From: Calothrix sp. C42_A2020_038
GTDB taxonomy: Bacteria > Cyanobacteriota > Cyanobacteriia > Cyanobacteriales > Nostocaceae
Length of the DNA stretch: 64,000 nt
Assembly (NCBI GenBank): GCA_015272395.1
Contig: JACYLQ010000008.1
Coordinates: 1-64,000, forward strand
Direction: 5' to 3'
Position 1 is the stretch's first letter, and the number at the start of each line of letters is the position of its first letter. Below are positions 26,222 to 34,429 of this stretch, one piece after another. The position numbers and the translations under genes were made by a program. The notes below the pieces were generated by a model that worked only from the letters and a program-made list of their open reading frames with translations, was not told where the DNA came from and did not search any database.

Positions 26222-26905
26222 ATGCTGAGAAAAACGATATTTTGGTTAATTTGGCTTGGATTTAGCACTTATGCCTTTGTATTTGCACCACCAAACCAAC
26301 CTGATACATTCGAGTTGATAAAAAACCTATCGATAGGTCAATGGCAAGGAATCAACCCATTAGTAGTTGCATTGTTTAACATCATGGGTGTATTGCCGAT
26401 GATTTATAGTTGCCTAGTATTTATTGATGGTAGAGTGCAAAAAATCCCAGCTTGGCCATTCGCGTTAGGTTCATTTGGTGTAGGCGCCTTTGCTTTGTTA
26501 CCTTATATTGCCCTGCGCGAATCAAATCCGCACTTTTTAGGTCAAAAAAATACTTTCATCAAGATATTAGATTCCCGAGTTACAGGCATTTTGCTATCCG
26601 TTGGCGCAATTATTCTCATAGTCTATGGAATAGCTCAAGGGAATTGGAGCGATTTTGTCCAGCAGTGGCAAACTAGCCGTTTCATCCACGTTATGAGTTT
26701 GGATTTCTGCTTACTGTGTTTATTATTTGCCACTCTGGTAGGTGATGACATGGCACGTCGGGGAATGAATAACCAAGGCTTATTTTGGTGGTTAGTAACA
26801 TTTGTACCATTATTTGGCGCCTTAATATACTTGTGCCTGAGAAAACCTTTACCCGAAGTCAGCAGTCAAAGCAACCAAAGTCAGCAAAAGCCAGTTGCAA
26901 CTTAG
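26222..26905 (+). CDS. Multi-pass membrane protein, DUF2834-like
   Basis: A 227-residue membrane protein with about six hydrophobic segments: residues about 4-22, 45-68, 78-98, 120-138, 155-172 and 188-206. The tail is hydrophilic and rich in Gln and Ser. The segment ARRGMNNQGLFWWLVTFVPLFGALIYL resembles the short DUF2834 domain, here at the C-terminal end of a longer protein. Proteins of this layout are conserved in cyanobacteria and plants without known function. The first ATG is used. The gene follows hrcA by 124 bp across a palindromic repeat, so it is probably separate from it. Confidence 0.7.
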   Translation: MLRKTIFWLIWLGFSTYAFVFAPPNQPDTFELIKNLSIGQWQGINPLVVALFNIMGVLPMIYSCLVFIDGRVQKIPAWPFALGSFGVGAFALLPYIALRESNPHFLGQKNTFIKILDSRVTGILLSVGAIILIVYGIAQGNWSDFVQQWQTSRFIHVMSLDFCLLCLLFATLVGDDMARRGMNNQGLFWWLVTFVPLFGALIYLCLRKPLPEVSSQSNQSQQKPVAT

Positions 26906-26945
26906 TAGTTCAATCGTTATTTATACCACTTCTAAGACTTCTTGC

Positions 26946-27752
26946 TTATTTTATGTTGACATCCACAGCTTGCTGTATACGCATTCGATGAACTGTAGCT
27001 AATTGCCACCAGGGAACACTAGGATACTCATGGTGTTCCTCATGATATCCAAAATGGTAACAAGTTATAAATGATAACCATACAGGGCGAGGTATTGTCT
27101 GTGTATGATGTGGTTCTGTGTATCCACTTCTAGGTTCCCGATGTGGTTCAAAAGTACCAAAATAAAATAATTGTAATGAGCTTAATAGTGAAGGAACTAC
27201 CCAAAAACAAATCAGGTTACCTTCTGGTATATGAAGAATAAACTTACCGAAATTATGAATAATTAATATAGCGATTATTTGCTTCCAACTCCAGTATCCC
27301 CGCATGAAATGTAAATACCAAGCAATTATATTTTTATTTTTACCATTGTGAAAATCAGGGTCATTTTGAGTTGCTGGGTTTTGGTGATGTTGCCAGTGTT
27401 TTTTCAGGAGTTTTTGATACGATAAACAACCAAAAAGGAACAAACATGTAGAACCAATAAAATGATTGAATTTTAAATAAGCAGGACTAACTGCTCCATG
27501 CATTGCATCGTGTGCTGTAATAAATAGTCCAGTATAAAAAAATGTTTGCCAAGCGATAGCACCTACTAAAAAAATTATATTAATTCTTTGGGTATCTATA
27601 ATCATGAAAGACATCAAACTAGTTGACCATATAGAAACAATAGCAATAGCAGTAATTATTCCCTGATACGGTGATACATTATTTACTTCAAAAGATATTT
27701 GAACTGGATAGATAAATGCTTTTTTGGTTTGCATTAAATTATTAATAGCCAT
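26946..27752 (-). CDS. crtW: Beta-carotene ketolase CrtW
   Basis: A 268-residue membrane di-iron oxygenase that adds a keto group at C4 of the beta-ionone ring, giving echinenone or canthaxanthin. The histidine boxes of the family are complete: HDAMH (81-85), HWQHH (119-123) and HEEHH (237-241), with further conserved segments GTFEPHREP and RPVWLSFITCYHFGYHEEHH. CrtW of Nostoc has the same layout and length. No other carotenoid gene is adjacent. The protein converges on the DUF2834-like gene with about 40 bp between stops. A generic fatty acid desaturase call would miss the CrtW-specific context. Confidence 0.88.
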   Translation of the reverse strand: MAINNLMQTKKAFIYPVQISFEVNNVSPYQGIITAIAIVSIWSTSLMSFMIIDTQRINIIFLVGAIAWQTFFYTGLFITAHDAMHGAVSPAYLKFNHFIGSTCLFLFGCLSYQKLLKKHWQHHQNPATQNDPDFHNGKNKNIIAWYLHFMRGYWSWKQIIAILIIHNFGKFILHIPEGNLICFWVVPSLLSSLQLFYFGTFEPHREPRSGYTEPHHTQTIPRPVWLSFITCYHFGYHEEHHEYPSVPWWQLATVHRMRIQQAVDVNIK

Positions 27753-28281
27753 AAATATAAGAGCTAAAATATTACCACATTATGAAGGAAAAGTAAGGTA
27801 TATTACCTAACTCATTCCCAAAAATAAATTGAAGCACCAAATCACTTTAAGCTTGAATTTAAATACTGATTGACATAATATTTATATTTATCCTAAACTT
27901 TTATAGAAAATTATCTATCTACCTATAGTTTAAATATTTAAATTAATAAATTTTAAATTCTCCCACTATTGGATATGAGTTTGTCATTCTCAATGCTGAT
28001 TTATGAGAATAGACTGAGTTATTTTGAAGCTGGGAGGTGCCTAATTAAAAATCGTGGTAAAGACGACGAGGATAGAAAAAACGTCGTGAGCAACTGGGTA
28101 TTGAGAAGCCATACTGACTTTTCACGTTATGTGGAAAACGCGACGTAAAACCTAACCCCCCAACCCCCTTCCTTACAAGGGAAGGGGGAGAACAATTGCT
28201 CCCATCTCCGATGTTGAGAGGGGTCGGGGGAGAGGTTTTAAAGATGCAAATGAATTGTCGGAGAAGTCATAACGCTGACTT
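27753..28281. other. Repeat-bearing intergenic region upstream of crtW
   Basis: 529 bp. The first 300 bp are AT-rich and probably hold the crtW promoter. From 28115 a piece of the TGACTTTTCACG element begins, followed by C-rich repeats (CCCCCTTCC...GGAAGGGGG near 28164-28187) and GAGAGGGG near 28217. No gene is seen. Confidence 0.5.
28115..28230. repeat. Partial second copy of the TGACTTTTCACG element
   Basis: TGACTTTTCACGTTATGTGG (28115-28134) and GTAAAACCTAACCCC (from about 28144) repeat, inverted, the right end of the element at 7397-7688. A clear matching second end is not visible, so this copy is truncated or joined to a different C-rich repeat. Confidence 0.6.
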
Positions 28282-29007
28282 TTACTGCCATTGCAGTATT
28301 TTTTCTTTGATAATTACTTTATTACCTTCTACAATTTGTAACTTATCACGAGTTAAAAGAAAACGAGTATTACCTTTGACTGCAAGGTATTTCTGCTTTT
28401 CAGTGGCGCCACTTGGTTTGAGTTGTAAAGGGAGAATAACTCTTTCGTTACCCATTCTTGTAACTCCGACATAGCTTCCTGGCTGATCACTGCCGCAAAT
28501 ATATATAATAAAATTTCTAGTCACAGCTTCAATCAGAATATTTTCTCCTTGCGGACAAGTGCTAGTCAAGGGTTGCCCGTTGGCCGAAACCGCATTGATA
28601 ACTCTTTCTCTATTAATAATTCTTCCAGACTTATTAATCAATAACTCATAAGGTGATGCCACATGAGTAATCTCTCTACTTTTTGCTAAATAGGTTTCAC
28701 CATTTCTTTGTGTGATTGGTAAAGTAATTTTGACATTATCGCTTTTTGTGACGCGGACATAATATCCTAAAGAGTTGTGACTGTCTCCTAAACAGATGTA
28801 AGCTTTATACTTGAACGTTTCAAAGCTGCGCTTAGGGATTGAGTTTTCAATCGGACAAATTTCTTTTAAGTCAATAGTTTGTAAAGTAGATTTATTGAGT
28901 TCTATAGCTAAAACTTGGTTATCAGTAAAAAATTTTAAAGTTATTATACCAGCCCAAATTAACTTAAACTTGGGAAAGTAAGCAAAGTTGATACCTAATA
29001 TATTCAT
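28282..29007 (-). CDS. Exported hypothetical protein with a duplicated ~85-residue module
   Basis: A 241-residue protein with a hydrophobic N-terminus (about 10-35) that may act as a signal anchor. The rest is two copies of one module, residues about 51-136 and 151-237. Each begins CP, then has YICxGD or YICGSD, YYVRVTK or SYVGVTR, an ILP or TLP step, a YLA segment and a final strand around VI-x-x-E or VI-x-x-K. Two Cys per module are kept. I recognise no named family. The two-fold repeat suggests a beta-rich extracellular domain. It stands alone on the minus strand. Confidence 0.65.
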   Translation of the reverse strand: MNILGINFAYFPKFKLIWAGIITLKFFTDNQVLAIELNKSTLQTIDLKEICPIENSIPKRSFETFKYKAYICLGDSHNSLGYYVRVTKSDNVKITLPITQRNGETYLAKSREITHVASPYELLINKSGRIINRERVINAVSANGQPLTSTCPQGENILIEAVTRNFIIYICGSDQPGSYVGVTRMGNERVILPLQLKPSGATEKQKYLAVKGNTRFLLTRDKLQIVEGNKVIIKEKILQWQ

Positions 29008-29200
29008 TTACAATATTTATTCAGTAAGTTTACTGTATGCCCTCAATAAAGAGCAAATAAATTGATTATTTTATAAGTGTTTTTACGGTTATAATTCTTG
29101 AAATAGTATCATACCAAAAAGCATCTAGGTCAATAAAATTGCTTAGACATTCATATATTCTTTAAAAAAAGGAAAATATTTATAATATTTTAGTTAAGTT

Positions 29201-29327
29201 ACTGGTCTATATCAAAAGTTATGAGTGGTATAAATAACATCTTGTGGTTCAGGCATTATTACCTGCAAAATGCATTCAAAGGGGACACCTGTCCCACAAC
29301 ACCCCAAAATTAATGACATAGACCAGT
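29201..29327. repeat. MITE-like element, copy B
   Basis: 127 bp bounded by ACTGGTCTATATCA (29201-29214) and TGACATAGACCAGT (29314-29327), inverted with one mismatch. The interior shares ATAACATCTTGTGG, CAGGCAT, AAATGCA-TCAAAGGG and CCACAACACC-CAAAA with copy A at 15898-16013. It has no open frame. No target-site duplication is obvious. It lies in a 352-bp spacer that holds no other feature I can see. Confidence 0.8.
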
Positions 29328-29359
29328 AGTGCTTGATTTAAAAATTTTTGGGTTGAGTT

Positions 29360-29542
29360 TTATGTGAAAGTTTCAAGCTTGGCGCCGCAGTTTGAGCAGA
29401 ATTTGGAGTGAACTGGGTTTTTGTTTCCACATTGGTTACAGAAAATATGTGCGGGGGTGGCAGGTGTAGCAGTAGGAACTGTAGTTATTCTATCTATCGC
29501 TCTCAATAGCTGTGAATTAGTCCATAATTGAACGCACCCCAA
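29360..29542 (-). CDS. Short zinc-ribbon protein or remnant
   Basis: A 60-residue frame ending with a clear double zinc knuckle, CNQCGNKNPVHSKFCSNCGA (four Cys in two CxxC pairs), after a Pro/Thr/Ala-rich linker (VPTATPATPAH). The linker and ribbon look like the C-terminal end of a longer protein, such as those in which a ribbon follows an SPFH domain. The N-terminus begins inside an inverted repeat (29532-29575), and there is no convincing ribosome binding site. I consider a truncated gene more likely than a complete small protein. Confidence 0.4.
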   Translation of the reverse strand: MGCVQLWTNSQLLRAIDRITTVPTATPATPAHIFCNQCGNKNPVHSKFCSNCGAKLETFT

Positions 29543-29575
29543 ATAATTGCAAGCAATATAGTTGGGGTGCGTTCA
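29532..29575. terminator. Inverted repeat at the 3' end of the acyltransferase gene
   Basis: AACGCACCCCAA (29532-29543) pairs with TTGGGGTGCGTT (about 29562-29573) across a loop of about 18 nt. It overlaps the stop of the minus-strand acyltransferase gene, so it could end that transcript. The long loop and lack of a T-run make this uncertain. Confidence 0.4.
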
Positions 29576-30967
29576 AATTAAGCCTTCCAAACAAAGCTGC
29601 AAATCCTTTGTTAAATCAGCGACAGCAAGCCTGGCGCCTTGACGACTAGCTTTATATGCTGGATATCTATCGGAAACAGATAATGGTTTACCAATAGTAA
29701 TATTAGCTCTTTGTTTACCTAAATTCGGGCGCTTTTGAGTATCACCTCCAATAATTCTCGTTACCATTTCCCATAAAATTAACAGGGTTTCAGCGAAGCG
29801 TTCGGGTGTGGGATTGTCTCGCACGTAACTGCCTGTAACAGCAACAAAACTCTCAACCAAACGCATGTGCCACATTCGCATATTGGCTTCTTCAGCAGCA
29901 CGATTACCTAAACCTTTTTCGACGATAGATAATGCGTTCATATCCTTAAAATCTTCTCTAAAAATACAGTTCCAACCAGCTTGCTCAACTCTTCGGCATC
30001 TATCGCTCAAACTACCTTTGGGCTGTAATTTAAAAAAATCTTCTGCTACTTGTAATATTACATCTAATAACGCACGTAACCGGACTGCTATAGCTTCATT
30101 TTTATCGTTTGGTAGTTCGTCATCACCGCTTGTTGGTAATTTACAATGGTAAAACTTAGTGTAAAAGTTTTCCATGATTGTTAATAAATGTTCTGCCAAA
30201 CGCAGCAGTCGAAAATAAAGATGCGAAAAGATTCCTTCACTATTTTCTGTTGGTACATATACATTTGGAGGAGGCACAGGAGGTAAATTGCTTTTCGCTT
30301 CGAGGTCGGTAAGCAAATCATTAATAGCATCCCACGGTGATGTTACATAACTATATTTAATTCCAACTGGTAAAATAATCACTTGCTCGCTGCGTCCTGC
30401 TTTTTGCAAATCTTCAGCGCACCAAAATGCCATCTGCGAAATACCCGGTTCAAGTGGACTAACTATTTCGGAAAGACCATTAGTCGCACCTTCCGGCGCC
30501 GCTGCCATTGGGAAAGCACCATTTGCGAATAAATCCCGCGCGCTTTTTAGTCCCGTCCAATCTGCCTTACCGCGTTGTATGGGAGTTCCTCCTAAATGCT
30601 GTAATATCCAACCAATGTGGGCGCCTGCCCAAAGCGGAATGCCTCGGTCATAGATAAAATGAGTGTGAACTGGGGCTGTGAAATTAATTCCTTTTCGACG
30701 TGCAACTTTTGGTACGATTCGAGAAAACAAGTATCCCAATGCAATCGGGTCATCAGTTTTAGGGTGGCGAAATGCTAACATAAATCGGATTTTACCCGCT
30801 TGGAACTGGCGGTACAAATCTACTAAGAGTTCAACATTTTCTGCTTCAACCTTGGTAAGTGAAGTTTGCGCCCGCATCCAAGCTGGCAACAGTAAGTGTG
30901 TCAGACGCAGAAAGTATTGGTTGTACTTTGGTTGGATAAATTCCAGAGGTGGTTGTGCTTGGTACAT
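29573..30967 (-). CDS. PlsC-like lysophospholipid acyltransferase family protein
   Basis: A 464-residue protein of the glycerolipid acyltransferase superfamily. The acyl-transfer motif appears as FRHPKTDDP (the HxxxxD box), later LGGTPIQRG, and APEGATNG takes the place of the usual FPEGT acceptor-binding box. Plain PlsC proteins have about 240 residues; the extra C-terminal half (about 240-464) is helical and has no family I can name. Transfer of an acyl chain to a lysolipid at the membrane is the likely role, with the true substrate unknown. It is divergent from proS, with about 100 bp and a heptamer repeat between their starts. Confidence 0.75.
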   Translation of the reverse strand: MYQAQPPLEFIQPKYNQYFLRLTHLLLPAWMRAQTSLTKVEAENVELLVDLYRQFQAGKIRFMLAFRHPKTDDPIALGYLFSRIVPKVARRKGINFTAPVHTHFIYDRGIPLWAGAHIGWILQHLGGTPIQRGKADWTGLKSARDLFANGAFPMAAAPEGATNGLSEIVSPLEPGISQMAFWCAEDLQKAGRSEQVIILPVGIKYSYVTSPWDAINDLLTDLEAKSNLPPVPPPNVYVPTENSEGIFSHLYFRLLRLAEHLLTIMENFYTKFYHCKLPTSGDDELPNDKNEAIAVRLRALLDVILQVAEDFFKLQPKGSLSDRCRRVEQAGWNCIFREDFKDMNALSIVEKGLGNRAAEEANMRMWHMRLVESFVAVTGSYVRDNPTPERFAETLLILWEMVTRIIGGDTQKRPNLGKQRANITIGKPLSVSDRYPAYKASRQGARLAVADLTKDLQLCLEGLI

Positions 30968-30991
30968 AACAGAAGCTAGGGGCTAAAGGAA

Positions 30992-31025
30992 TAATCTAAA
31001 ATCTAAAATCTAAAAATCTAAAATT
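30992..31025. repeat. Heptamer tandem repeat (AATCTAAA)n
   Basis: Short direct repeats of AATCTAAA between two divergent genes. The same unit appears before the cobA start at about 60630-60650. These resemble the short tandem repeats of filamentous cyanobacteria. Confidence 0.7.
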
Positions 31026-31070
31026 GTTCTAACCCAGAACGAAATCAACTATAGCTAAAAGGGGACAACG

Positions 31071-32897
31071 ATGCGACTGTCACAAATGTTATTCGTCACA
31101 CTGAGAGATGACCCAGCTGATGCTGAGATTCCCAGTCACAAATTGTTACTTCGCGCAGGTTATATTCGTCGCATCGGTGCTGGTATTTATACTTATCTAC
31201 CATTGATGTGGCGGGTACTGCAAAAAGTATCTCAGATTGTGCGCGAAGAAATGAATGCTACTGGCGCCCAAGAATGTCTTTTGCCACAATTACAACCTGC
31301 GGAATTGTGGAAAGAGTCGGGACGTTGGGATACATACACTAAAGCTGAAGGTATCATGTTTGCGCTTACTGATCGACGTGAACAGCAGGTAGCTTTGGGT
31401 CCAACTCACGAAGAAGTAATTACCTATGTAGCGCGCGATATGATTCGTTCGTACCGTCAGTTACCTCAGCACCTTTATCAAATACAAACCAAGTTCCGTG
31501 ATGAAATTCGTCCTCGGTTCGGGTTAATGCGCGGACGAGAGTTTATTATGAAGGATGGGTACTCATTCCACGCTGACGAGGAAAGCTTGAAGAAAACCTA
31601 TCAAGATATGTATCAAGCCTACAGCAATATACTGCGCCGTGCAGGTTTAGCATTTCGTCCAGTCGAAGCAGACTCTGGCGCCATTGGTGGAAGTGGTTCA
31701 ACCGAATTTATGGTACTTGCCGAAGCCGGAGAAGACGAAGTTCTTTACACTGAAGATGGGCAATATGCTGCAAACGTTGAAAAAGCAGTTTCTTTACCTG
31801 TTGATGCAAAACCTTCTCCTTTTACAAATTACGAAAAACTTGAAACACCAGGAACTGAAACAATAGAAAAAATGTGTGCGTTCCTCAAATGTTCACCTAC
31901 CAACGTTGTTAAAAACGTTTTGTACCAAGCCACTTACGACAACGGCATGACCGTACTGGTATTAGTAAGTATCCGTGGCGACCAAGAAGTTAACGAAGTC
32001 AAGTTAACAAACGAACTCACAAAATTAGCCTCTAACTATGGCGCCAGCACAATCTTAAAGCTAGCCGTACCTGACGCAGAAGCGCAATCAAAATGGGCAG
32101 CAAAACCTTTACCGTTAGGTTATATTGCGCCTGATATTGCTGATGACTATATCTCTTCTCCCTTTACAAAGGGGGGAACCGAAGGGGGGACTGCGCCGAA
32201 GTTTTTACGCTTAGTTGATAAAACCGCTGTTGACTTAAAAAACTTTGCCACAGGTGCTGATACTGCTGGATACCACGTTGTTGGTGCCAATTGGAATCAG
32301 CAAATTAAATTACCAGATTTCACCGTAGATGTACGTAAAGCTCGACCCGGAGACAGGGCAGTACATAACCCACAACAAATCATTCAAAGCGCGCGGGGTA
32401 TCGAAGTTGGTCACATATTCCAACTAGGAACTAAATACTCACAAGCAATGGGCGCCACATACACTAACGAACAAGGAGAAGAAAAACCCCTTGTTATGGG
32501 TTGTTATGGTGTAGGAGTTTCCCGACTTGCACAAGCAGCAGTCGAACAATCTTATGATAAGGATGGAATAATTTTCCCCGTAGCAATAGCACCTTACCAC
32601 GCAATTATTTGTATACCCAACATCAGTGATACTAAACAAGTAGAAGTTGCAGAACAACTTTACACAGAACTTAACTCTTCTGGTGTAGAAACATTGCTCG
32701 ATGATAGGAATGAACGCGCGGGTGTTAAATTCAAAGATGCCGATTTAATTGGCATACCTTTTAGAATTGTCACAGGTAAAGCTTTAGCTAACGGCAAAGT
32801 TGAAGTCGTCCAGCGCAAAACTAAAGAATCACAAGAAATTGCAGTTGAAGATGTTGTATCAACCTTAAAACAATGGATTGAACAAGCAATTAAATAA
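31071..32897 (+). CDS. proS: Prolyl-tRNA synthetase (ProS, bacterial type with insertion domain)
   Basis: A 608-residue class II synthetase that charges tRNA-Pro. It has motif 1/2 segments ([36 protein letters not shown]), the editing insertion domain of bacterial ProRS (about 225-400), motif 3 in [17 protein letters not shown] and a C-terminal anticodon-binding domain. Within the insertion domain, about residues 362-378 read [16 protein letters not shown], encoded by repeat-like DNA (CTTTACAAAGGGGGG then GAAGGGGGGA at 32161-32191). This appears to be an in-frame repeat insertion. The TAA stop lies inside a partial MITE-like repeat. A single gene with good ribosome binding site AAAGGGG. Confidence 0.95.
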   Translation: MRLSQMLFVTLRDDPADAEIPSHKLLLRAGYIRRIGAGIYTYLPLMWRVLQKVSQIVREEMNATGAQECLLPQLQPAELWKESGRWDTYTKAEGIMFALTDRREQQVALGPTHEEVITYVARDMIRSYRQLPQHLYQIQTKFRDEIRPRFGLMRGREFIMKDGYSFHADEESLKKTYQDMYQAYSNILRRAGLAFRPVEADSGAIGGSGSTEFMVLAEAGEDEVLYTEDGQYAANVEKAVSLPVDAKPSPFTNYEKLETPGTETIEKMCAFLKCSPTNVVKNVLYQATYDNGMTVLVLVSIRGDQEVNEVKLTNELTKLASNYGASTILKLAVPDAEAQSKWAAKPLPLGYIAPDIADDYISSPFTKGGTEGGTAPKFLRLVDKTAVDLKNFATGADTAGYHVVGANWNQQIKLPDFTVDVRKARPGDRAVHNPQQIIQSARGIEVGHIFQLGTKYSQAMGATYTNEQGEEKPLVMGCYGVGVSRLAQAAVEQSYDKDGIIFPVAIAPYHAIICIPNISDTKQVEVAEQLYTELNSSGVETLLDDRNERAGVKFKDADLIGIPFRIVTGKALANGKVEVVQRKTKESQEIAVEDVVSTLKQWIEQAIK

Positions 32898-32930
32898 CAT
32901 CTTGTGGAACAGGCATTCCTGCCTGTTCAA
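32894..32930. repeat. Partial MITE-like repeat at the proS stop codon
   Basis: ATAACATCTTGTGG (32894-32907) matches the interior of the element at 29201-29327, followed by the palindrome AACAGGCATTCCTGCCTGTT. It supplies the proS stop codon and could act as a terminator hairpin. Confidence 0.55.
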
Positions 32931-32980
32931 TTTACACAATTTTAAAATTATAAGCGCCTACCCCCAAAAGTAAAACATAA

Positions 32981-33223
32981 ATGAAAGCTGTAATTCAATA
33001 CTTTTATAGTTTATTTGACCGGAAATTTGCGTTAACTGGATTCAAAGTGGCTGTAGTTGTTGGTACGATTTTATTTGCAATTAATCATGGTTGGGCATTA
33101 TTAAATGATCAAATGAACAGAGGACGTTGGATTTCTGCTGGTCTAACTTATATTGTTCCTTATCTGGTCAATGTTCACGGTCAATACATCAGTCGTTTGA
33201 CCTCTCGTAACCGTTATAACTAA
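32981..33223 (+). CDS. nrtS: NrtS-like small membrane nitrate/nitrite transporter
   Basis: An 80-residue membrane protein with two hydrophobic helices (about 18-38 and 50-66). The pattern FKVAVVVGTILFAINHGWAL, then RGRWISAGLTYIVPYLVN and GQYISR, is the one I associate with NrtS, a small nitrate transporter described in cyanobacteria. No nitrate or nitrite reductase gene is nearby, and I see no NtcA site GTA-N8-TAC upstream. The last 35 bp overlap the end of the convergent DUF6816-like gene. It lies about 80 bp after proS. The nrtS name rests on pattern memory and should be confirmed by a search. Confidence 0.7.
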   Translation: MKAVIQYFYSLFDRKFALTGFKVAVVVGTILFAINHGWALLNDQMNRGRWISAGLTYIVPYLVNVHGQYISRLTSRNRYN

Positions 33224-33983
33224 AATCTAATTTATAACGATACAGCGCGATTGGACTAGTTCCAGCTTTAAAGTAGTTGGGATCTTGAGGAGAAAGATAG
33301 ACTGCGGTAACTTGGTCAGCAACTACAGCAGGGTCTGAAGTCGGTTGTTGTTGGTAGGCAGTGGTAGATTCAACTATATTAAAATACGGATTTTTGGCCC
33401 CTTTAAATAATTGCTGAAATACTTCGGTTGTGATGTACTTTTTTTCAGGTGTCGTTTCAGTTACCCGCGCGGTGACTATTGAAATTAACTGTAAGTTATT
33501 CTTAAGTGTGGTTATTTGACGGTTTGGTGATTCTGGGTCAACTTTGACTGATGTTACTGCATCGTCTCCTAAATATGCGCGCGCTAAACTTAAACCGTTG
33601 TATGCTCTATCTGCAACAATAGCTTTATGCTTATTTATAGTACGGGGAATGAGCTTAGGCCCAGAAACATAAACTTTCTCTGGTACAAACTTAACTTTAA
33701 AGCTAATTGGTTGATTTAAATACCGTCGATTACCTTCAAACCCAGGTGTAATTATATCTGGCGCCAGGGGTGCTACCAAATCAATAAGAGTACTTTTTAC
33801 ATTCCATTCACCCTGCATCCAAATAGGGTAAGTCAAATCTCCTTTTGCAGGTTGCACTGAGGTTAATCTTTCCCATTGTGGAAAATTTGCTAATCGTTGC
33901 GCTAACTCTCCTGCTTTTGCCTCACCATTCCACACCAATAACCCAATAATTAGGCAAAAGCTCAAGAACAATAACCTTTTCAT
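33189..33983 (-). CDS. DUF6816-like exported protein
   Basis: A 264-residue protein beginning MKRLLFLSFCLIIGLLVWNG with a cleavable signal ending near EAKA, so it is probably exported to the lumen or periplasm. The mature part has WMQGEWNVKSTLIDLVAPLAP, PGFEGNRRYLN and VFQQLFKG, a pattern I associate with cyanobacterial and plant proteins of DUF6816. Function is unknown. An ATG 60 bp further upstream exists in the frame but would put 20 residues before the signal, so I use 33983. Its 3' end overlaps nrtS by 35 bp in a tail-to-tail arrangement. Confidence 0.72.
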   Translation of the reverse strand: MKRLLFLSFCLIIGLLVWNGEAKAGELAQRLANFPQWERLTSVQPAKGDLTYPIWMQGEWNVKSTLIDLVAPLAPDIITPGFEGNRRYLNQPISFKVKFVPEKVYVSGPKLIPRTINKHKAIVADRAYNGLSLARAYLGDDAVTSVKVDPESPNRQITTLKNNLQLISIVTARVTETTPEKKYITTEVFQQLFKGAKNPYFNIVESTTAYQQQPTSDPAVVADQVTAVYLSPQDPNYFKAGTSPIALYRYKLDFSYNGYERSND

Positions 33984-34429
33984 CGCGACTTCAGATTTAC
34001 TACCAGAGAATAAATATACAACAGTACATTGGGCATGACGCACAACTTATTCTTCTTTTGTTTACTTTACCTCCTTTGTGCTTTATTTTCTTGGACTTGA
34101 TGTTGACGAGCCAATTAAAAGTGCTATATTTAACAATAAGTTAAGATTAGATTATGAAATGTATATCAAAGCTATGTTGCTTTTGTCATAACTCAACACG
34201 ATTATAATGTTGGGTTATGCTGTTCTATACCTAAATTTACGTATTACTTACTGTTTAATAAATTAATTATTAAATTATGCTAAGACGATTCAAGTTTGTA
34301 TCCCCCAGTAGTTTTATAATCTACCAAGTAAATAAATAGATTAAACTGTTTCAAGGAATGAAATTTTAACAATATTAACAATATTTTTTAGTTGGTTGAA
34401 ATAGTAATTAGGGTATAAGGGGTAGATTT
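33984..34429. other. Divergent intergenic region before the ABC transporter
   Basis: About 445 bp between the divergent DUF6816-like gene and the ABC ATPase gene. It is AT-rich. I searched by eye for an NtcA box GTA-N8-TAC, because the downstream transporter is of nitrate/taurine type, and found none. No gene or RNA is seen. Confidence 0.45.

Noticed and set aside
34044-34429. NtcA binding site upstream of the NitT/TauT-type transporter
   Set aside because: No GTA-N8-TAC with a suitably spaced -10 box was found.
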